Shown piece by piece: positions 12,430 to 21,476 of a DNA stretch of 35,233 nucleotides. Positions within the stretch are counted from its first letter, which is position 1. Each line of letters opens with the position of its first letter. The position numbers and the translations under genes are program-made. The DNA is from a virus. The notes beneath the pieces are model-generated. The model was not told where the DNA came from. It worked only from the letters and a program-made list of their open reading frames with translations, and searched no databases. The DNA lies in IMG/VR virus record IMGVR_UViG_3300006750_000036, positions 1 through 35,233 of that record. One strand, given 5' to 3'.

Positions 12430-13270
12430 AAAAATATTCGATTTTGTTAAGATACATACTTTGTGTTCTTTTTGATTCCTGGCACATCCAAGGCATCGCC
12501 AACTTCCGTCCCTGGAGGAAGTGCTAATATATCATAATTTTCATCTCTCCCAAACACATTCTCGGCATTTCCTAAGAAGTTGTCCTGATGATACAATGGG
12601 CTGGCGTATGGGTGGCAAGTATAGCCCCAAGATTGGAGCAAATTGACCATAGTTTCGAAATTGGCTAAAGCCTCTATTGATATAACAGGCTTGTGTTTTT
12701 TGATAGTATCCTTAGCGCCAGCGAGGACTTCTAACTCCATTCGTTCTACATCTATCTTGATAAAGTCCAATCTATCAAACTTTAGTCCGTCAAGGCGTAT
12801 TTGTTGTACCAAGTATCTTTTGTTGTCGCCATTATTGCCGTAAACCTTAATATTGCCGTAGTTGTCATCGAAGTCTAAATACGGCAATTCAGGCATTTCT
12901 ATTTTTTTGTTGGTTTCCCCTACGGCGACATTATTGCATTTGACATGCATTAGATTATTTAACACGACATTAGCGCACAGATGGTAGTAAATGTACCGTT
13001 GTGGCTCAAATGCCATGACTTTTCCCTTCGGTCCTACCATGCGTGCTAAAGGGACTGTGATAGCTCCGATATGAGCCCCGATGTCAACTGCTACCATCCC
13101 TGGTTTGATAAATTTGCTGAACATGGCAAGTTCGGCTGATGCGTACTCTCCATAGGTGTCTAATGATTTGCCTATGTAAATGTCTGTGTCTGGATACAGG
13201 AATGCTCCGTGTTTGCATTTTTTGATTTTGATCATAATTAGTGATTATATTTTTAAAAAATATTCGATTT
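12430..13270. repeat. 15-bp direct repeat flanking the FkbM gene
   Basis: AAAAATATTCGATTT occurs at 12430-12444 and again at 13256-13270, enclosing only the methyltransferase gene and its edges. This suggests that the gene was gained by recombination, or can be lost by it. The rest of 12297-12446 holds only a short hairpin GCCGA/TCGGC near 12354-12368. Confidence 0.7.
12447..13235 (-). CDS. FkbM-family SAM-dependent methyltransferase
   Basis: The 262-residue protein has the FkbM signature: motif I VDIGAHIGAITVPLAR (about residues 50-65), motif II VMAFEPQ, and the family motif FIKIDVERMELEVLAGA (about residues 158-174; usually IKIDVEGxE). These enzymes bind S-adenosylmethionine and methylate hydroxyl groups on sugars or small molecules. 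In phages and bacterial surface clusters they usually act on glycans, so the phage may modify host surface polysaccharide or its own glycosylated structures. There is no Shine-Dalgarno sequence. It is flanked by a 15-bp direct repeat, consistent with a moron gene. Confidence 0.88.
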   Translation of the reverse strand: MIKIKKCKHGAFLYPDTDIYIGKSLDTYGEYASAELAMFSKFIKPGMVAVDIGAHIGAITVPLARMVGPKGKVMAFEPQRYIYYHLCANVVLNNLMHVKCNNVAVGETNKKIEMPELPYLDFDDNYGNIKVYGNNGDNKRYLVQQIRLDGLKFDRLDFIKIDVERMELEVLAGAKDTIKKHKPVISIEALANFETMVNLLQSWGYTCHPYASPLYHQDNFLGNAENVFGRDENYDILALPPGTEVGDALDVPGIKKNTKYVS

Positions 13271-13292
13271 CCGGCATCCTATATAGAGTAGT

Positions 13293-13640
13293 ATGAATTT
13301 CAAAGAATTTTTTCTGTTAAGTGAAGCACCTCCCGGCCCTGGCGGTCCAGCAGGAGGTTTAGGCGAACCAGGGGGATTACCACCAGGAGGCCCACCAGGG
13401 GGAGGCATGGGCGGTCCACCACCAATGGGAGGAGGCATGGGAGGACCACCAATGGGAGGACCACCAATGGGACCACCAATGGGAGGAGATCCTGCTGCTG
13501 CTCAACCACAAAAGACTCTTCCAATGACTCCAACTGATGTATGGGGAGCTTTAGAGAAGGTCATGGATGGCGGTAAAGATGACAAAAAAGAAGAAAAAAA
13601 GCCAGTTGAAGCACCGCAAACAAAACACTTAAATCATTAA
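13293..13640 (+). CDS. Capsid-targeted Pro/Gly/Met-rich protein
   Basis: The 115-residue protein starts MNFKEFFLLSE, the shared tag ending L-x-E, the ideal T4 prohead protease site. About 60 residues of low-complexity Gly-Pro-Met repeats follow (PPMGG and GGPP units), then a short helix TPTDVWGALEKVMDG and a Lys/Glu-rich tail. Such disordered sequences suit a protein packed inside the head with DNA. TATATAG sits 6 nt before the ATG with no ribosome binding site. A plus-strand terminator follows at 13671. On the opposite strand the repeats give open frames that are not real genes. Confidence 0.8.
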   Translation: MNFKEFFLLSEAPPGPGGPAGGLGEPGGLPPGGPPGGGMGGPPPMGGGMGGPPMGGPPMGPPMGGDPAAAQPQKTLPMTPTDVWGALEKVMDGGKDDKKEEKKPVEAPQTKHLNH

Positions 13641-13670
13641 GTTGTTGACAGCCATTTCCGATTAAATTTA

Positions 13671-13692
13671 CGCCCCTTATTGGGGCGTTTTT
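13671..13692 (+). terminator. Rho-independent terminator
   Basis: CGCCCC-TTATT-GGGGCG followed by TTTTT lies 30 nt after the stop of the Pro/Gly/Met-rich gene and separates it from the gp47-like gene. Confidence 0.8.
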
Positions 13693-13737
13693 AATTTTAA
13701 ACTTGTTTTGGATTTCGTTTTCAGTAGAATGGTTCGT

Positions 13738-14790
13738 ATGGCTAAAGTTTTAATTTTCAGTGATCTGCACATCCACGCCCATAAGAATAGTGCAGCTAGA
13801 CGAGATGATTGTCTTAAAGTGTTGGAATGGGTATTTGAAACTGCGTTAGAAAACAATGTCGAATCGGTAATATTCGCAGGAGACTTGTTTCATGACAGGC
13901 AGAAGATAGATCTAATTACGTATCAGCTTACTTTTGATATTTTTAAAAAGTACACATACGAGAACAAGTTCGACATCTTTTTGCTTCTTGGAAATCATGA
14001 TTTATGGTTTCATGAAAAATGTGACGTAAACAGTGTTGCGGTATTTTCTGAATTGCCAAACGTAACAACTGTTGCATACCCTGCTACATATCCAATCGCT
14101 GGCAAGCAAGTTGCTTTCTTGCCTTACACCCACAACCCAATCGAAGATCTTAAGGATCTTAATGGAGACATTTTATTTAGTCATCTTGCTATAGATGGAG
14201 CAATTTGGAATGTCATGCACGGCACTCAAGCCGATGTCTCTATTGAGCATGATGGAGACATGACTAAAGTTGGAGCGGACATATTTAATGGGTGGCAACG
14301 TGTTTTCTTAGGTCATTACCACGCCGAACAAAAACTATCTGATACTGTGGAGTATGTTGGATCTCCTCTTCAGCTTAGTTTTGGCGAAGCATTTCAGCAC
14401 AAGCATATCATTATTTACGATACGGAAACTGATGAGAGAGAGTATGTTCAAAACACGTTCAGCCCACAGCACTTTATAATACCTGAATCTGACTTGGACA
14501 AATATGATTTAGAGAACAATTTCATTCGTGTTGTTGTAGATGATATTGGTTCATCAGACTTAATTGACATAAAGAAAAAAATAACGACCAAACACAATGT
14601 TGGCTCTTTAGAAATAAAGCAGAATCCAAAAGAAGACTCTACTCATGTAATTGAAGAAGCTAAATCCATACTTTACAAAAAGGAAGGGATGCTAGAGCAG
14701 TACATCAAAGAAGTTGGATCTGATGGACTTGACCCTGACAAGTTGCTTCAAATTGGAAAGCAAATTTTAAATAAAGCAGAAAACAAATGA
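13738..14790 (+). CDS. 47: Recombination nuclease subunit, SbcD/Mre11-like (T4 gp47)
   Basis: The 350-residue protein has the full metallophosphoesterase motif set: SDLHIH, GDLFHDR, GNHD, FSHLA and GHYH, which bind two metal ions. With the SbcC/gp46 partner it forms the nuclease-ATPase that resects DNA ends during T4-type recombination-dependent replication. ATG 13738 (MAKVLIFSDLH) was chosen because family members start a few residues before the first motif; ATG 13729 is an alternative, and neither has a clear ribosome binding site. Its stop overlaps the start of the gp46-like gene (ATGA), showing translational coupling. Confidence 0.93.
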   Translation: MAKVLIFSDLHIHAHKNSAARRDDCLKVLEWVFETALENNVESVIFAGDLFHDRQKIDLITYQLTFDIFKKYTYENKFDIFLLLGNHDLWFHEKCDVNSVAVFSELPNVTTVAYPATYPIAGKQVAFLPYTHNPIEDLKDLNGDILFSHLAIDGAIWNVMHGTQADVSIEHDGDMTKVGADIFNGWQRVFLGHYHAEQKLSDTVEYVGSPLQLSFGEAFQHKHIIIYDTETDEREYVQNTFSPQHFIIPESDLDKYDLENNFIRVVVDDIGSSDLIDIKKKITTKHNVGSLEIKQNPKEDSTHVIEEAKSILYKKEGMLEQYIKEVGSDGLDPDKLLQIGKQILNKAENK

Positions 14791-16781
14791 TTAAAAACTT
14801 AGATTTCAAATACATGAGAGCGAAAAACTTCATCTGCTTTGGAGAAGAAGGCGTTGAGATAGATTTGCAAAAAGGAGGCAGAATAGTTCATATAACTGGT
14901 CGGAACTTAGACTATCAAGATGAAAACGGACCAGAGGGCAAAAGAAAATATGGATCTAACGCAGTCGGCAAAAGCACGCTTCCAGAGATAATTACATATG
15001 CTCTTTTTGGAAAGACTCTCAAAAAGAACGCAAAGCTAGATGCAGCAATTCATAAATCAGGAAAGGGTCTGGAGGTTGAAGTTCGTTGGGGGGATTTTCG
15101 TGTATTGCGAAAACGAAAACCAAATTCAATTCAGATATGGGAAAGCGCAGAAGGGGTTTGGAATGATGAAACAGATTTAACTGTTGGCAAAGGAACACAA
15201 GGCGTAATAGAAGAAAAATTGGGTCTTAATTACGACACTTTTGTTAAATTGATGGTCTTTACAGACAATGACATGAATTCCTTTTTGGAAGCTGATGGAG
15301 GCAAGAAAAGAGAGGTCATTGAAAACCTTTTGTCGTTAGAGGTTTATAGGGAATACGCAGAAATTGTAAAGCAGTCTCGCAAGGAACTTCAGGCTGCGAT
15401 TGATCAAATGTGCGTTGATTATGAGGCTGCTATAAATGAAACACAAATGGCAGAAGATAGATTTAACAAAGCAAAAACAAAAGAGAAGGATTGGCTGTCC
15501 GAGCAAAGGAGAACGCTTGAAAATTTAAAAAATCAGTCCATTGAATTAAAGAAAAAATTAGCCAATTCTGACGAAGGTGCCGCACTAGCGGAATACAATG
15601 CCGCTCAAGACAGAATTTCTGTGTTGAGCAAATCTGTGCCAGACATAAATGATGTAATTGTTAGATTAGATGGAATTATAAGCCAAGGAAACGAAAAGGT
15701 AGAAGTCGCTCGTAATCATAGCAATAAATTAAAAACCGAATTGGCAAATTTGCAGCACACCATTGACAGCAGTTCGCACAAAATACACGACCTAAAAGTA
15801 AGCAAAAAACGGTTTGAGTTTAGTGATGGAAAGTGTCCAACTTGCTTGGGAACAGTAGATTCTAGCAACTTTCAACATGTTCTTGATAAGGCAGATGCCG
15901 AGTCCAAGGAGTGTCAGTCTGCGATTGAAGAGTGGGAAGCCAAAGCTAAAGACATGTGTGCCGAAAAAGAAAAATATGACTCCATGATTTCCAATATAGA
16001 AGAAAAGTTGAGTATGGCTAATGGCAAAAGAAGCGAAAACTCCAACAAATTGGCAACAATTAGACTAGAAGTTCAAAAGTTGCAGAAAATAAAAGAGCCA
16101 AACGTAAGTACGGACAATCGTTTATTGGAAGAAAGAATAAACGCTATAAAAGCACAGGGATTAGAGAAAGTAAAGGAGATTAAAGGTCCAAGCCCATATG
16201 CGGAGATAATTGTCGATGCAGAGAAGGAATATAAAAGCAGAATTTCAATTAGAGAGAATCATAAAGATGAAGTAAAGAAAGCGGAAGACGAAATGGAATA
16301 TTGGAATTATTACAAGATTGCATTTGGTGATAATGGGATCAGAAAGAAAATCATAGATGGCATCACACCAGCACTTAATTCTAGAATAAATTATTGGATG
16401 CACATTTTGATGGGAAACTTCTCCTTGAAATTCGATGATCAATTGGATGAAACAATTGAAAGGAATCCAAGTGATGGACACAAATTTGTTTATAGTCTGT
16501 TGTCGCGAAGTCAGAAAAGAAGAGTTAATTTGGCTATATCGCAAGCCTTTGCTTACGTAATGGAATTAAACACTGGATGTTCGCCAAGCATGCTTTTCCT
16601 AGATGAAGTCTCTAGCAGCGTAGATGCAGTTGGAATACCAGCAATTTATGACATGATTTGCGAACTTGCTAAGGACAAGACCGTATTTGTTACGACTCAT
16701 GAGAGGGATTTACAAGAAATGTTAGATGGATGTGAAGAGTTAACGCTAGAAATGAAGGATGGCGTCACTAGGACTGTCTAA
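14787..16781 (+). CDS. 46: Recombination nuclease subunit, SbcC/Rad50-like ATPase (T4 gp46)
   Basis: The 664-residue protein has a Walker A motif GSNAVGKST (about residues 57-65), long coiled coils, and a zinc hook CPTC at about residue 349 at the tip of the coils. The C-terminal ATPase half has the signature LSRSQKRRVNLA, a variant of LSGGE, and Walker B MLFLDEVSSS (about residue 600). The length fits phage gp46-like proteins, which are shorter than bacterial SbcC. It partners the metallophosphoesterase encoded just upstream. Its 3' end overlaps by 14 nt with the convergent gene at 16768-17091. Confidence 0.93.
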   Translation: MIKNLDFKYMRAKNFICFGEEGVEIDLQKGGRIVHITGRNLDYQDENGPEGKRKYGSNAVGKSTLPEIITYALFGKTLKKNAKLDAAIHKSGKGLEVEVRWGDFRVLRKRKPNSIQIWESAEGVWNDETDLTVGKGTQGVIEEKLGLNYDTFVKLMVFTDNDMNSFLEADGGKKREVIENLLSLEVYREYAEIVKQSRKELQAAIDQMCVDYEAAINETQMAEDRFNKAKTKEKDWLSEQRRTLENLKNQSIELKKKLANSDEGAALAEYNAAQDRISVLSKSVPDINDVIVRLDGIISQGNEKVEVARNHSNKLKTELANLQHTIDSSSHKIHDLKVSKKRFEFSDGKCPTCLGTVDSSNFQHVLDKADAESKECQSAIEEWEAKAKDMCAEKEKYDSMISNIEEKLSMANGKRSENSNKLATIRLEVQKLQKIKEPNVSTDNRLLEERINAIKAQGLEKVKEIKGPSPYAEIIVDAEKEYKSRISIRENHKDEVKKAEDEMEYWNYYKIAFGDNGIRKKIIDGITPALNSRINYWMHILMGNFSLKFDDQLDETIERNPSDGHKFVYSLLSRSQKRRVNLAISQAFAYVMELNTGCSPSMLFLDEVSSSVDAVGIPAIYDMICELAKDKTVFVTTHERDLQEMLDGCEELTLEMKDGVTRTV

Positions 16782-17091
16782 ATCTAGGCTTTCCATTGTT
16801 CATTTTATCACGGTGTTCGTCACCTTTATAATTTGACTCAAAAGGATTTATCCCTAGTTTTTTGTCCTTTTCATACTCAGGCTTCCTATCCGATAACCCA
16901 ACATATTCTTCGCCTTTGAATGTGAAAACATTAATTGGCTTTTCTTTTATCAACTTTAATATCTCATCACGCTTCAATTGTGTTTCATTTTCCAGTGATT
17001 TCATATCTCTAGCGTACTTCCAAGGGTGATCTAAAGATTTATTTATCTTCTTTAAGTTAACGTCTTCCGTGAATGTTAAGAAACTTTTCAT
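16768..17091 (-). CDS. Small capsid-targeted hypothetical protein
   Basis: The 107-residue protein begins MKSFLTFTE, a shorter form of the shared tag ending F-x-E. The rest is basic and hydrophilic (Lys, Asn, Glu rich) with no known domain; the tail KMNNGKPRFRQS is positively charged, which fits DNA contact inside a head. TATATAA lies 4 nt before the ATG and no ribosome binding site is visible. It converges on, and overlaps, the gp46-like gene. Confidence 0.75.
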   Translation of the reverse strand: MKSFLTFTEDVNLKKINKSLDHPWKYARDMKSLENETQLKRDEILKLIKEKPINVFTFKGEEYVGLSDRKPEYEKDKKLGINPFESNYKGDEHRDKMNNGKPRFRQS

Positions 17092-17121
17092 ACTTTTATA
17101 TAGATAAAATTTTGATTTTGA

Positions 17122-17149
17122 TTGCTTTAAACACCACTATTGTTATACT
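17122..17149 (+). promoter_or_regulatory. Putative promoter with long leader for the reductase gene
   Basis: TTGCTT, a 16-nt spacer and TATACT lie about 120 nt before the reductase ATG. The resulting leader of about 110 nt contains a hairpin at 17217-17240 (GTCCA/TGGAC). No B12 riboswitch box could be recognised. Confidence 0.4.
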
Positions 17150-17268
17150 AATTATCCAACCATAAATTATTATTTTTATTGGGCGTATTTTTTAAATTGA
17201 TAACACTTAGATAGTAGTCCAGCCGCGAACCAGATTGGACACTAAACAATATGAATGCGAGGAAATAA

Positions 17269-19539
17269 ATGTCGATAAAGACACTTCAGGAATACACTTA
17301 CATAAGTAAGTATGCAAGATACGATGAACAGAAAAAAAGAAGAGAAACATGGAATGAAGCAGTAGATCGCGTCCGCGACATGCACATCAGAAAATATCCG
17401 ACAATAGAAAAAGAAATAAGATGGTCGTTTGAACAAGTACGACAAAAACGAGTTTTAGGATCTCAACGAGCCTTGCAGTATGGCGGCTCTCCTATCGAAA
17501 AGAAAAACAGCAGAATCTACAATTGCACAGTCTCTTACTGTGATCGAGTTAGGTTTTTTCAAGAGTCATTTTGGCTCCTTCTGTGTGGCTGTGGAGTTGG
17601 TTTTTCAGTGCAAAAGCACCATATTGAAAAGCTCCCAAACTTCTATACCGACCTTAATAAAAAACGCCCCAAGAAAACCTTCATCATTCCAGACACAATT
17701 GAAGGATGGGCTGATGCATTGGGCATCCTAATGGCAACACATATGCCTCACAAGCAGTACAGCCAATGGGAGGGGCATGAAGTCATTTTTGATTATTCAA
17801 TGATTAGACCAAAAGGATCTCTGCTTTCTTCAGGTGTTGGCAAAGCACCTGGACCAGAGCCTCTTATGAGATCTTTAGAAGTTATAAGAACTCTTTTGAA
17901 TCGCTGTATCTCCAATGGACAAAAAAAATTACGCCCCATTGATGCCTATGACATCATTATGCACGCTTCAGACGCAGTTTTGTCTGGTGGAGTAAGAAGA
18001 TCCGCTTGTATTTGCGTATTTTCTCCTGATGATGAAGAGATGGCAACTTCCAAGACTGGCAATTGGTTTAATGAAAACCCACAACGTGCAAGGGCTAATA
18101 ATTCTGCTTTGTTGTTGAGAAATAAAACAACCAAGGAAGAGTTTGCCAAGTTAATGGGTCATGTTAAGGAATTTGGCGAACCAGGATTTGTTTGGTCGGA
18201 CTCTACAGAACTTCTTGTAAATCCTTGCGTCGAAATCTCGATGTGGCCAGTAGATGAAGAAACGGGGAAATCTGGATTCAGTTTTTGTAATCTTTGCGAG
18301 ATTAATGGTAAAAAATGTATTGACGAAGAGAGTTTTGCGAAAGCAACAGTAGCAGCAGCTATTATTGGCACATGTCAAGCTGGATATGGAAGTTTTGAAT
18401 ATTTAGGAAAAACAACAGAGAAGATCGTTGCCAGAGAAGCGTTGTTGGGAGTTTCAATTACAGGAATGCAAGACAATCCTGATGTCTTATTAAATCCTAA
18501 AATGCAAAGAAAAATGGCAAAGTTAGTTGTTAAAACTAATGAAAAAATGGCAAAAGCTATTGGAATAAACCCAGCAGCTAGATGCACATGCGTAAAGCCC
18601 GCAGGAAGCACCTCATGCGTGCTAGGGACGGCTAGTGGCATTCATGCCCACCATGCGAGGAGATATTTCAGAAGGCAACAGGCGAACGCCCTAGAAGCTC
18701 CTCTGGGACATTTTAAGAGAAGCAATCCAAGAGCGGTTGAAAAATCTGTGTGGAGTGCAAATGACACGGATGAAATTGTAACATTTCTCATTGATGTTCC
18801 TAAAGGAGCTAGAGTTAAAAACGACCTGCCAGCCTTAGATTTGTTGGAAATAGTGAAGTCCACGCAACGTAATTGGGTAGTTCCAGGCACAGTCAAAGAA
18901 AGATGTACTCAACCTTGGCTTGTACATAATGTGAGCAACACTATTAACGTTGATCCCAATGAATGGGAAGAGGTTACAGATTTTATCTTCAAGAACAGGA
19001 AGAACTTCGCAGGAATTTCTTTGCTGCCTACGTCAGGAGATTTAGATTACCCACAAGCACCAATGGTTACTGTGAGGAACCATGTAGAAATTTCTTCAAT
19101 ATATGGACCAGGGAGCAGCTTCGCTTCTGGTTTAATTGTTGATGGATTAAGGGTGTTTCAAAAAGATCTATGGAAAGCGTGTTCTTGGACACTTAATCTT
19201 GATCTTTTGGAAAAGGAAGAACCTAAACTCCCTGATGAAGTTGAAGAAGCTTGTGAAATTTTAAATCTAAATGCACGAAAAGAGTTTCACAAAGCTTTTG
19301 AACAATATGAAGAACGAAAAGACTGGATTAGAAGATCGCACCAGTTTGCAGAGCGATACTTTGAAGGCGATATTAAGAAAATGACATACTGCCTAAAAGA
19401 CGTGCATAATTGGAAGCTTTGGAATGATCTAGAGCGAGAATATGTTGACGTTGATTACACAACGCTTATTGAGGAAGAAAATAACGTAAAACTCAATGAG
19501 ACAATCGCTTGTGCAGGTGGAGCTTGCGAGATAATGTAA
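17269..19539 (+). CDS. nrdJ: Adenosylcobalamin-dependent ribonucleoside-triphosphate reductase
   Basis: The 756-residue protein is a monomeric class II reductase (RTPR type, as in Lactobacillus leichmannii). It reduces ribonucleoside triphosphates to deoxyribonucleotides, using B12 to make the thiyl radical. Visible landmarks are NCTVSYC near residue 85, the active-site stretch FCNLCEIN (about residues 337-344), CVKPAGSTS around residue 443, and the C-terminal redox pair CAGGAC (Cys748 and Cys753), which re-reduces the active site and matches the RTPR tail. The ATG follows GAGGAAATAA. The phage therefore depends on host B12. With CTP synthase downstream it forms a nucleotide-supply block. A terminator follows. 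Confidence 0.95.
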   Translation: MSIKTLQEYTYISKYARYDEQKKRRETWNEAVDRVRDMHIRKYPTIEKEIRWSFEQVRQKRVLGSQRALQYGGSPIEKKNSRIYNCTVSYCDRVRFFQESFWLLLCGCGVGFSVQKHHIEKLPNFYTDLNKKRPKKTFIIPDTIEGWADALGILMATHMPHKQYSQWEGHEVIFDYSMIRPKGSLLSSGVGKAPGPEPLMRSLEVIRTLLNRCISNGQKKLRPIDAYDIIMHASDAVLSGGVRRSACICVFSPDDEEMATSKTGNWFNENPQRARANNSALLLRNKTTKEEFAKLMGHVKEFGEPGFVWSDSTELLVNPCVEISMWPVDEETGKSGFSFCNLCEINGKKCIDEESFAKATVAAAIIGTCQAGYGSFEYLGKTTEKIVAREALLGVSITGMQDNPDVLLNPKMQRKMAKLVVKTNEKMAKAIGINPAARCTCVKPAGSTSCVLGTASGIHAHHARRYFRRQQANALEAPLGHFKRSNPRAVEKSVWSANDTDEIVTFLIDVPKGARVKNDLPALDLLEIVKSTQRNWVVPGTVKERCTQPWLVHNVSNTINVDPNEWEEVTDFIFKNRKNFAGISLLPTSGDLDYPQAPMVTVRNHVEISSIYGPGSSFASGLIVDGLRVFQKDLWKACSWTLNLDLLEKEEPKLPDEVEEACEILNLNARKEFHKAFEQYEERKDWIRRSHQFAERYFEGDIKKMTYCLKDVHNWKLWNDLEREYVDVDYTTLIEEENNVKLNETIACAGGACEIM

Positions 19540-19550
19540 GATCATGTTGA

Positions 19551-19588
19551 AACCAGTTGTAAAGTAAATTCTTTACAACTGGTTTTTT
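19551..19588 (+). terminator. Rho-independent terminator after the reductase gene
   Basis: AACCAGTTGTAAAG pairs perfectly with CTTTACAACTGGTT (14 bp) around a 6-nt loop, followed by TTTTTT. It also ends where the convergent minus-strand gene at 19588-19770 stops. Confidence 0.9.
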
Positions 19589-19770
19589 CAGTTATAACAG
19601 TTCGATTGTTTCTCAAGCCATTCTATGTATTCTCTTAATAGTTTGTCCCATTTAGTTTGTTTGCTTTCATCTTTTTTTTCAGCATATTCCAACCAAGCGT
19701 TTTTCATTCTTTGATCCTCCAAATGGCTTATTCTGTATTTACAAAAATTAATCAAAATTTTATTCATCAT
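19588..19770 (-). CDS. 60-residue hypothetical protein
   Basis: Starting at the double ATG (19770/19767), the product is a basic, helical peptide (NKILINFCKYRISHLEDQR start, WDKLLREYIEWLEKQ near the end). No ribosome binding site is seen. The amino-acid pattern looks like real protein, with amphipathic helices and Trp residues on one face. It converges on the reductase terminator and diverges from the CTP synthase promoter. Confidence 0.55.
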   Translation of the reverse strand: MMNKILINFCKYRISHLEDQRMKNAWLEYAEKKDESKQTKWDKLLREYIEWLEKQSNCYN

Positions 19771-19776
19771 TCGAGT

Positions 19777-19804
19777 TTGCAACGACTAATTTAACTGCTA
19801 CAAT
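19777..19804 (+). promoter_or_regulatory. Promoter for CTP synthase
   Basis: TTGCAA, a 16-nt spacer and TACAAT on the plus strand predict a start near 19811, giving a leader of about 33 nt with GGAG before the ATG. Confidence 0.6.
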
Positions 19805-19844
19805 GCAATGGTCTGATTGTGAATTTTAATGGAGTAGTAGATTT

Positions 19845-21476
19845 ATGGCGAAATACATGTTTGTTGCTGGCGGTGTTATTTCTGGAACAGGGAAAGGCGT
19901 ATCAGCAGCTTCTCTCGGTCTTTTGATGAAACTCAGAGGTCATTCAGTTCAAATCATTAAGTTTGATCCCTACTTGAACATCAACGCAGGGGTTCTTGCC
20001 CCCCGAGAGCATGGGGAATGTTTTCTTTGTGATGATGGAACTGAAGCTGATCTAGATTTAGGTCACTATGAACGAATAGCGGGAATCACTGTTTCGCAAG
20101 CAAACATATGCACTTCTGGCACACTTTACAAAGAATTGATTGAAGAACAGGAGCGAGGTGATTATCTTGGTCAGACCGTTCAAATTATCCCTCATGTCAC
20201 GGATAAAATTCACAAAAGATTAACAGACCTTGGAGAAACAGCAGATATTGTCATCGCTGAAATCGGAGGAACTGTTGGAGACATTGAGAGTGGGGCATTC
20301 TATGAGGCAATTCGTCAATTTAGATGCGACAACCAAGAAGACGTAATGATTGTCATGGTAGCTCCTATCTTGTGGGTGCCAACCATCAAAGAATTTAAGA
20401 CTAAGCCTCTTCAAAACAGTGTTAAAGATCTCCAAAGGCACGGACTGCAACCAGACGTAATGCTTTGTCGTGTAGATAGACCAGTGCCAGAAAAGATGCT
20501 TGATAAAGTTGCGGGCATCACTAATGTTCCTAGATCTAATGTTTTTGACGCACCAGACGTGAAATCCATCTATCAAGTAGCTATTGAATTTTGGGAGAGA
20601 CACATTGATGATTTAATTGTTGACAAGTTTCACCTAAGACGAAACGGTTGCAGAATACACAAATACAAAGAAGCACTTGATAAGCTTAATGAAGATTTGC
20701 CAACTTTAAAAATTGGAGTATTTGGAAAATACGATAACTGTGATGAGGCATATCATTCTTTGAAAGAGGCTTTATTCCATGCTGGGCTATACAATGATGT
20801 TAAGATAAGCATTGAATGGGTTAATTCCGAGGACTTAGAAGCACATAATGGAATGAGGAATGTGCATCATTCTTTTGAAGGAATGCATGGAATTATAGTG
20901 CCAGGAGGATTTGATGGTCGTGGAGTAGAAGGAAAGATAAAAGCTATACGATACGTCAGAGAGAAAGGAATTCCTTTCTTGGGACTTTGCCTTGGACTTC
21001 AATGCGCTGTAATTGAATATTCTCGCAATGTTCTTGGAATAGAAGATGCTGACAGTGTTGAATTCAACACAGATACATATAATCCAGTAATTAACTTCAT
21101 CCCTGGACAAGAAGGTCTGGAAAAAAAGAGTGGAACCATGAGACTCGGAGCTTATGATTGCGAATTGAAAAAAGGGTCTTTGGCTGCGTCCTTTTATAAA
21201 AAGAAAACGGTAAGTGAAAGACATCGACATCGTTACGAAGTAAATAATGATTATATTGAAAAATTACAAGAGAAGGGTTTGATTGTCTCGGGCAAAAACC
21301 CTGAATCAGGTCTTGTGGAAATTGTTGAAATTGCTAAAGAGTCGCATCCTTATTTCATAGCAACTCAAGCACACCCAGAATTTAAAAGTAAATTAAACGC
21401 CCCAGCACCATTGTTTAATGGTCTTGTTGTTGCTGCTAAGGAGTTTTCAAAAGTGAATACGGCTAATCATCACTGA
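19845..21476 (+). CDS. pyrG: CTP synthase
   Basis: This full-length 543-residue enzyme (bacterial PyrG is about 545) makes CTP from UTP, ATP and glutamine. The N-terminal amidoligase domain has the P-loop ISGTGKG and the conserved GTVGDIES (about residues 142-149). The C-terminal class I glutaminase domain has the nucleophile Cys in GLCLGLQ (about residue 381) and the His and Glu of HPEF (about residues 510-512). All catalytic elements are present, so it should be active. The first motif is GGVISGTGKG rather than the common GGVVSSLGKG. It has its own promoter and lies next to the reductase gene. It overlaps the convergent nuclease gene by 14 nt. Confidence 0.96.
   Translation: MAKYMFVAGGVISGTGKGVSAASLGLLMKLRGHSVQIIKFDPYLNINAGVLAPREHGECFLCDDGTEADLDLGHYERIAGITVSQANICTSGTLYKELIEEQERGDYLGQTVQIIPHVTDKIHKRLTDLGETADIVIAEIGGTVGDIESGAFYEAIRQFRCDNQEDVMIVMVAPILWVPTIKEFKTKPLQNSVKDLQRHGLQPDVMLCRVDRPVPEKMLDKVAGITNVPRSNVFDAPDVKSIYQVAIEFWERHIDDLIVDKFHLRRNGCRIHKYKEALDKLNEDLPTLKIGVFGKYDNCDEAYHSLKEALFHAGLYNDVKISIEWVNSEDLEAHNGMRNVHHSFEGMHGIIVPGGFDGRGVEGKIKAIRYVREKGIPFLGLCLGLQCAVIEYSRNVLGIEDADSVEFNTDTYNPVINFIPGQEGLEKKSGTMRLGAYDCELKKGSLAASFYKKKTVSERHRHRYEVNNDYIEKLQEKGLIVSGKNPESGLVEIVEIAKESHPYFIATQAHPEFKSKLNAPAPLFNGLVVAAKEFSKVNTANHH

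Noticed and set aside
13253-13533. Minus-strand ORFs opposite the Pro/Gly/Met-rich gene
   Set aside because: They arise from the GGACCACCA-type repeats of the plus-strand gene, which has a proper tag, a terminator and normal composition at its end.
17156-17268. Cobalamin riboswitch before the B12-dependent reductase gene
   Set aside because: Only one small hairpin is present; the B12 box and multi-branched core could not be found, and the leader is too short.
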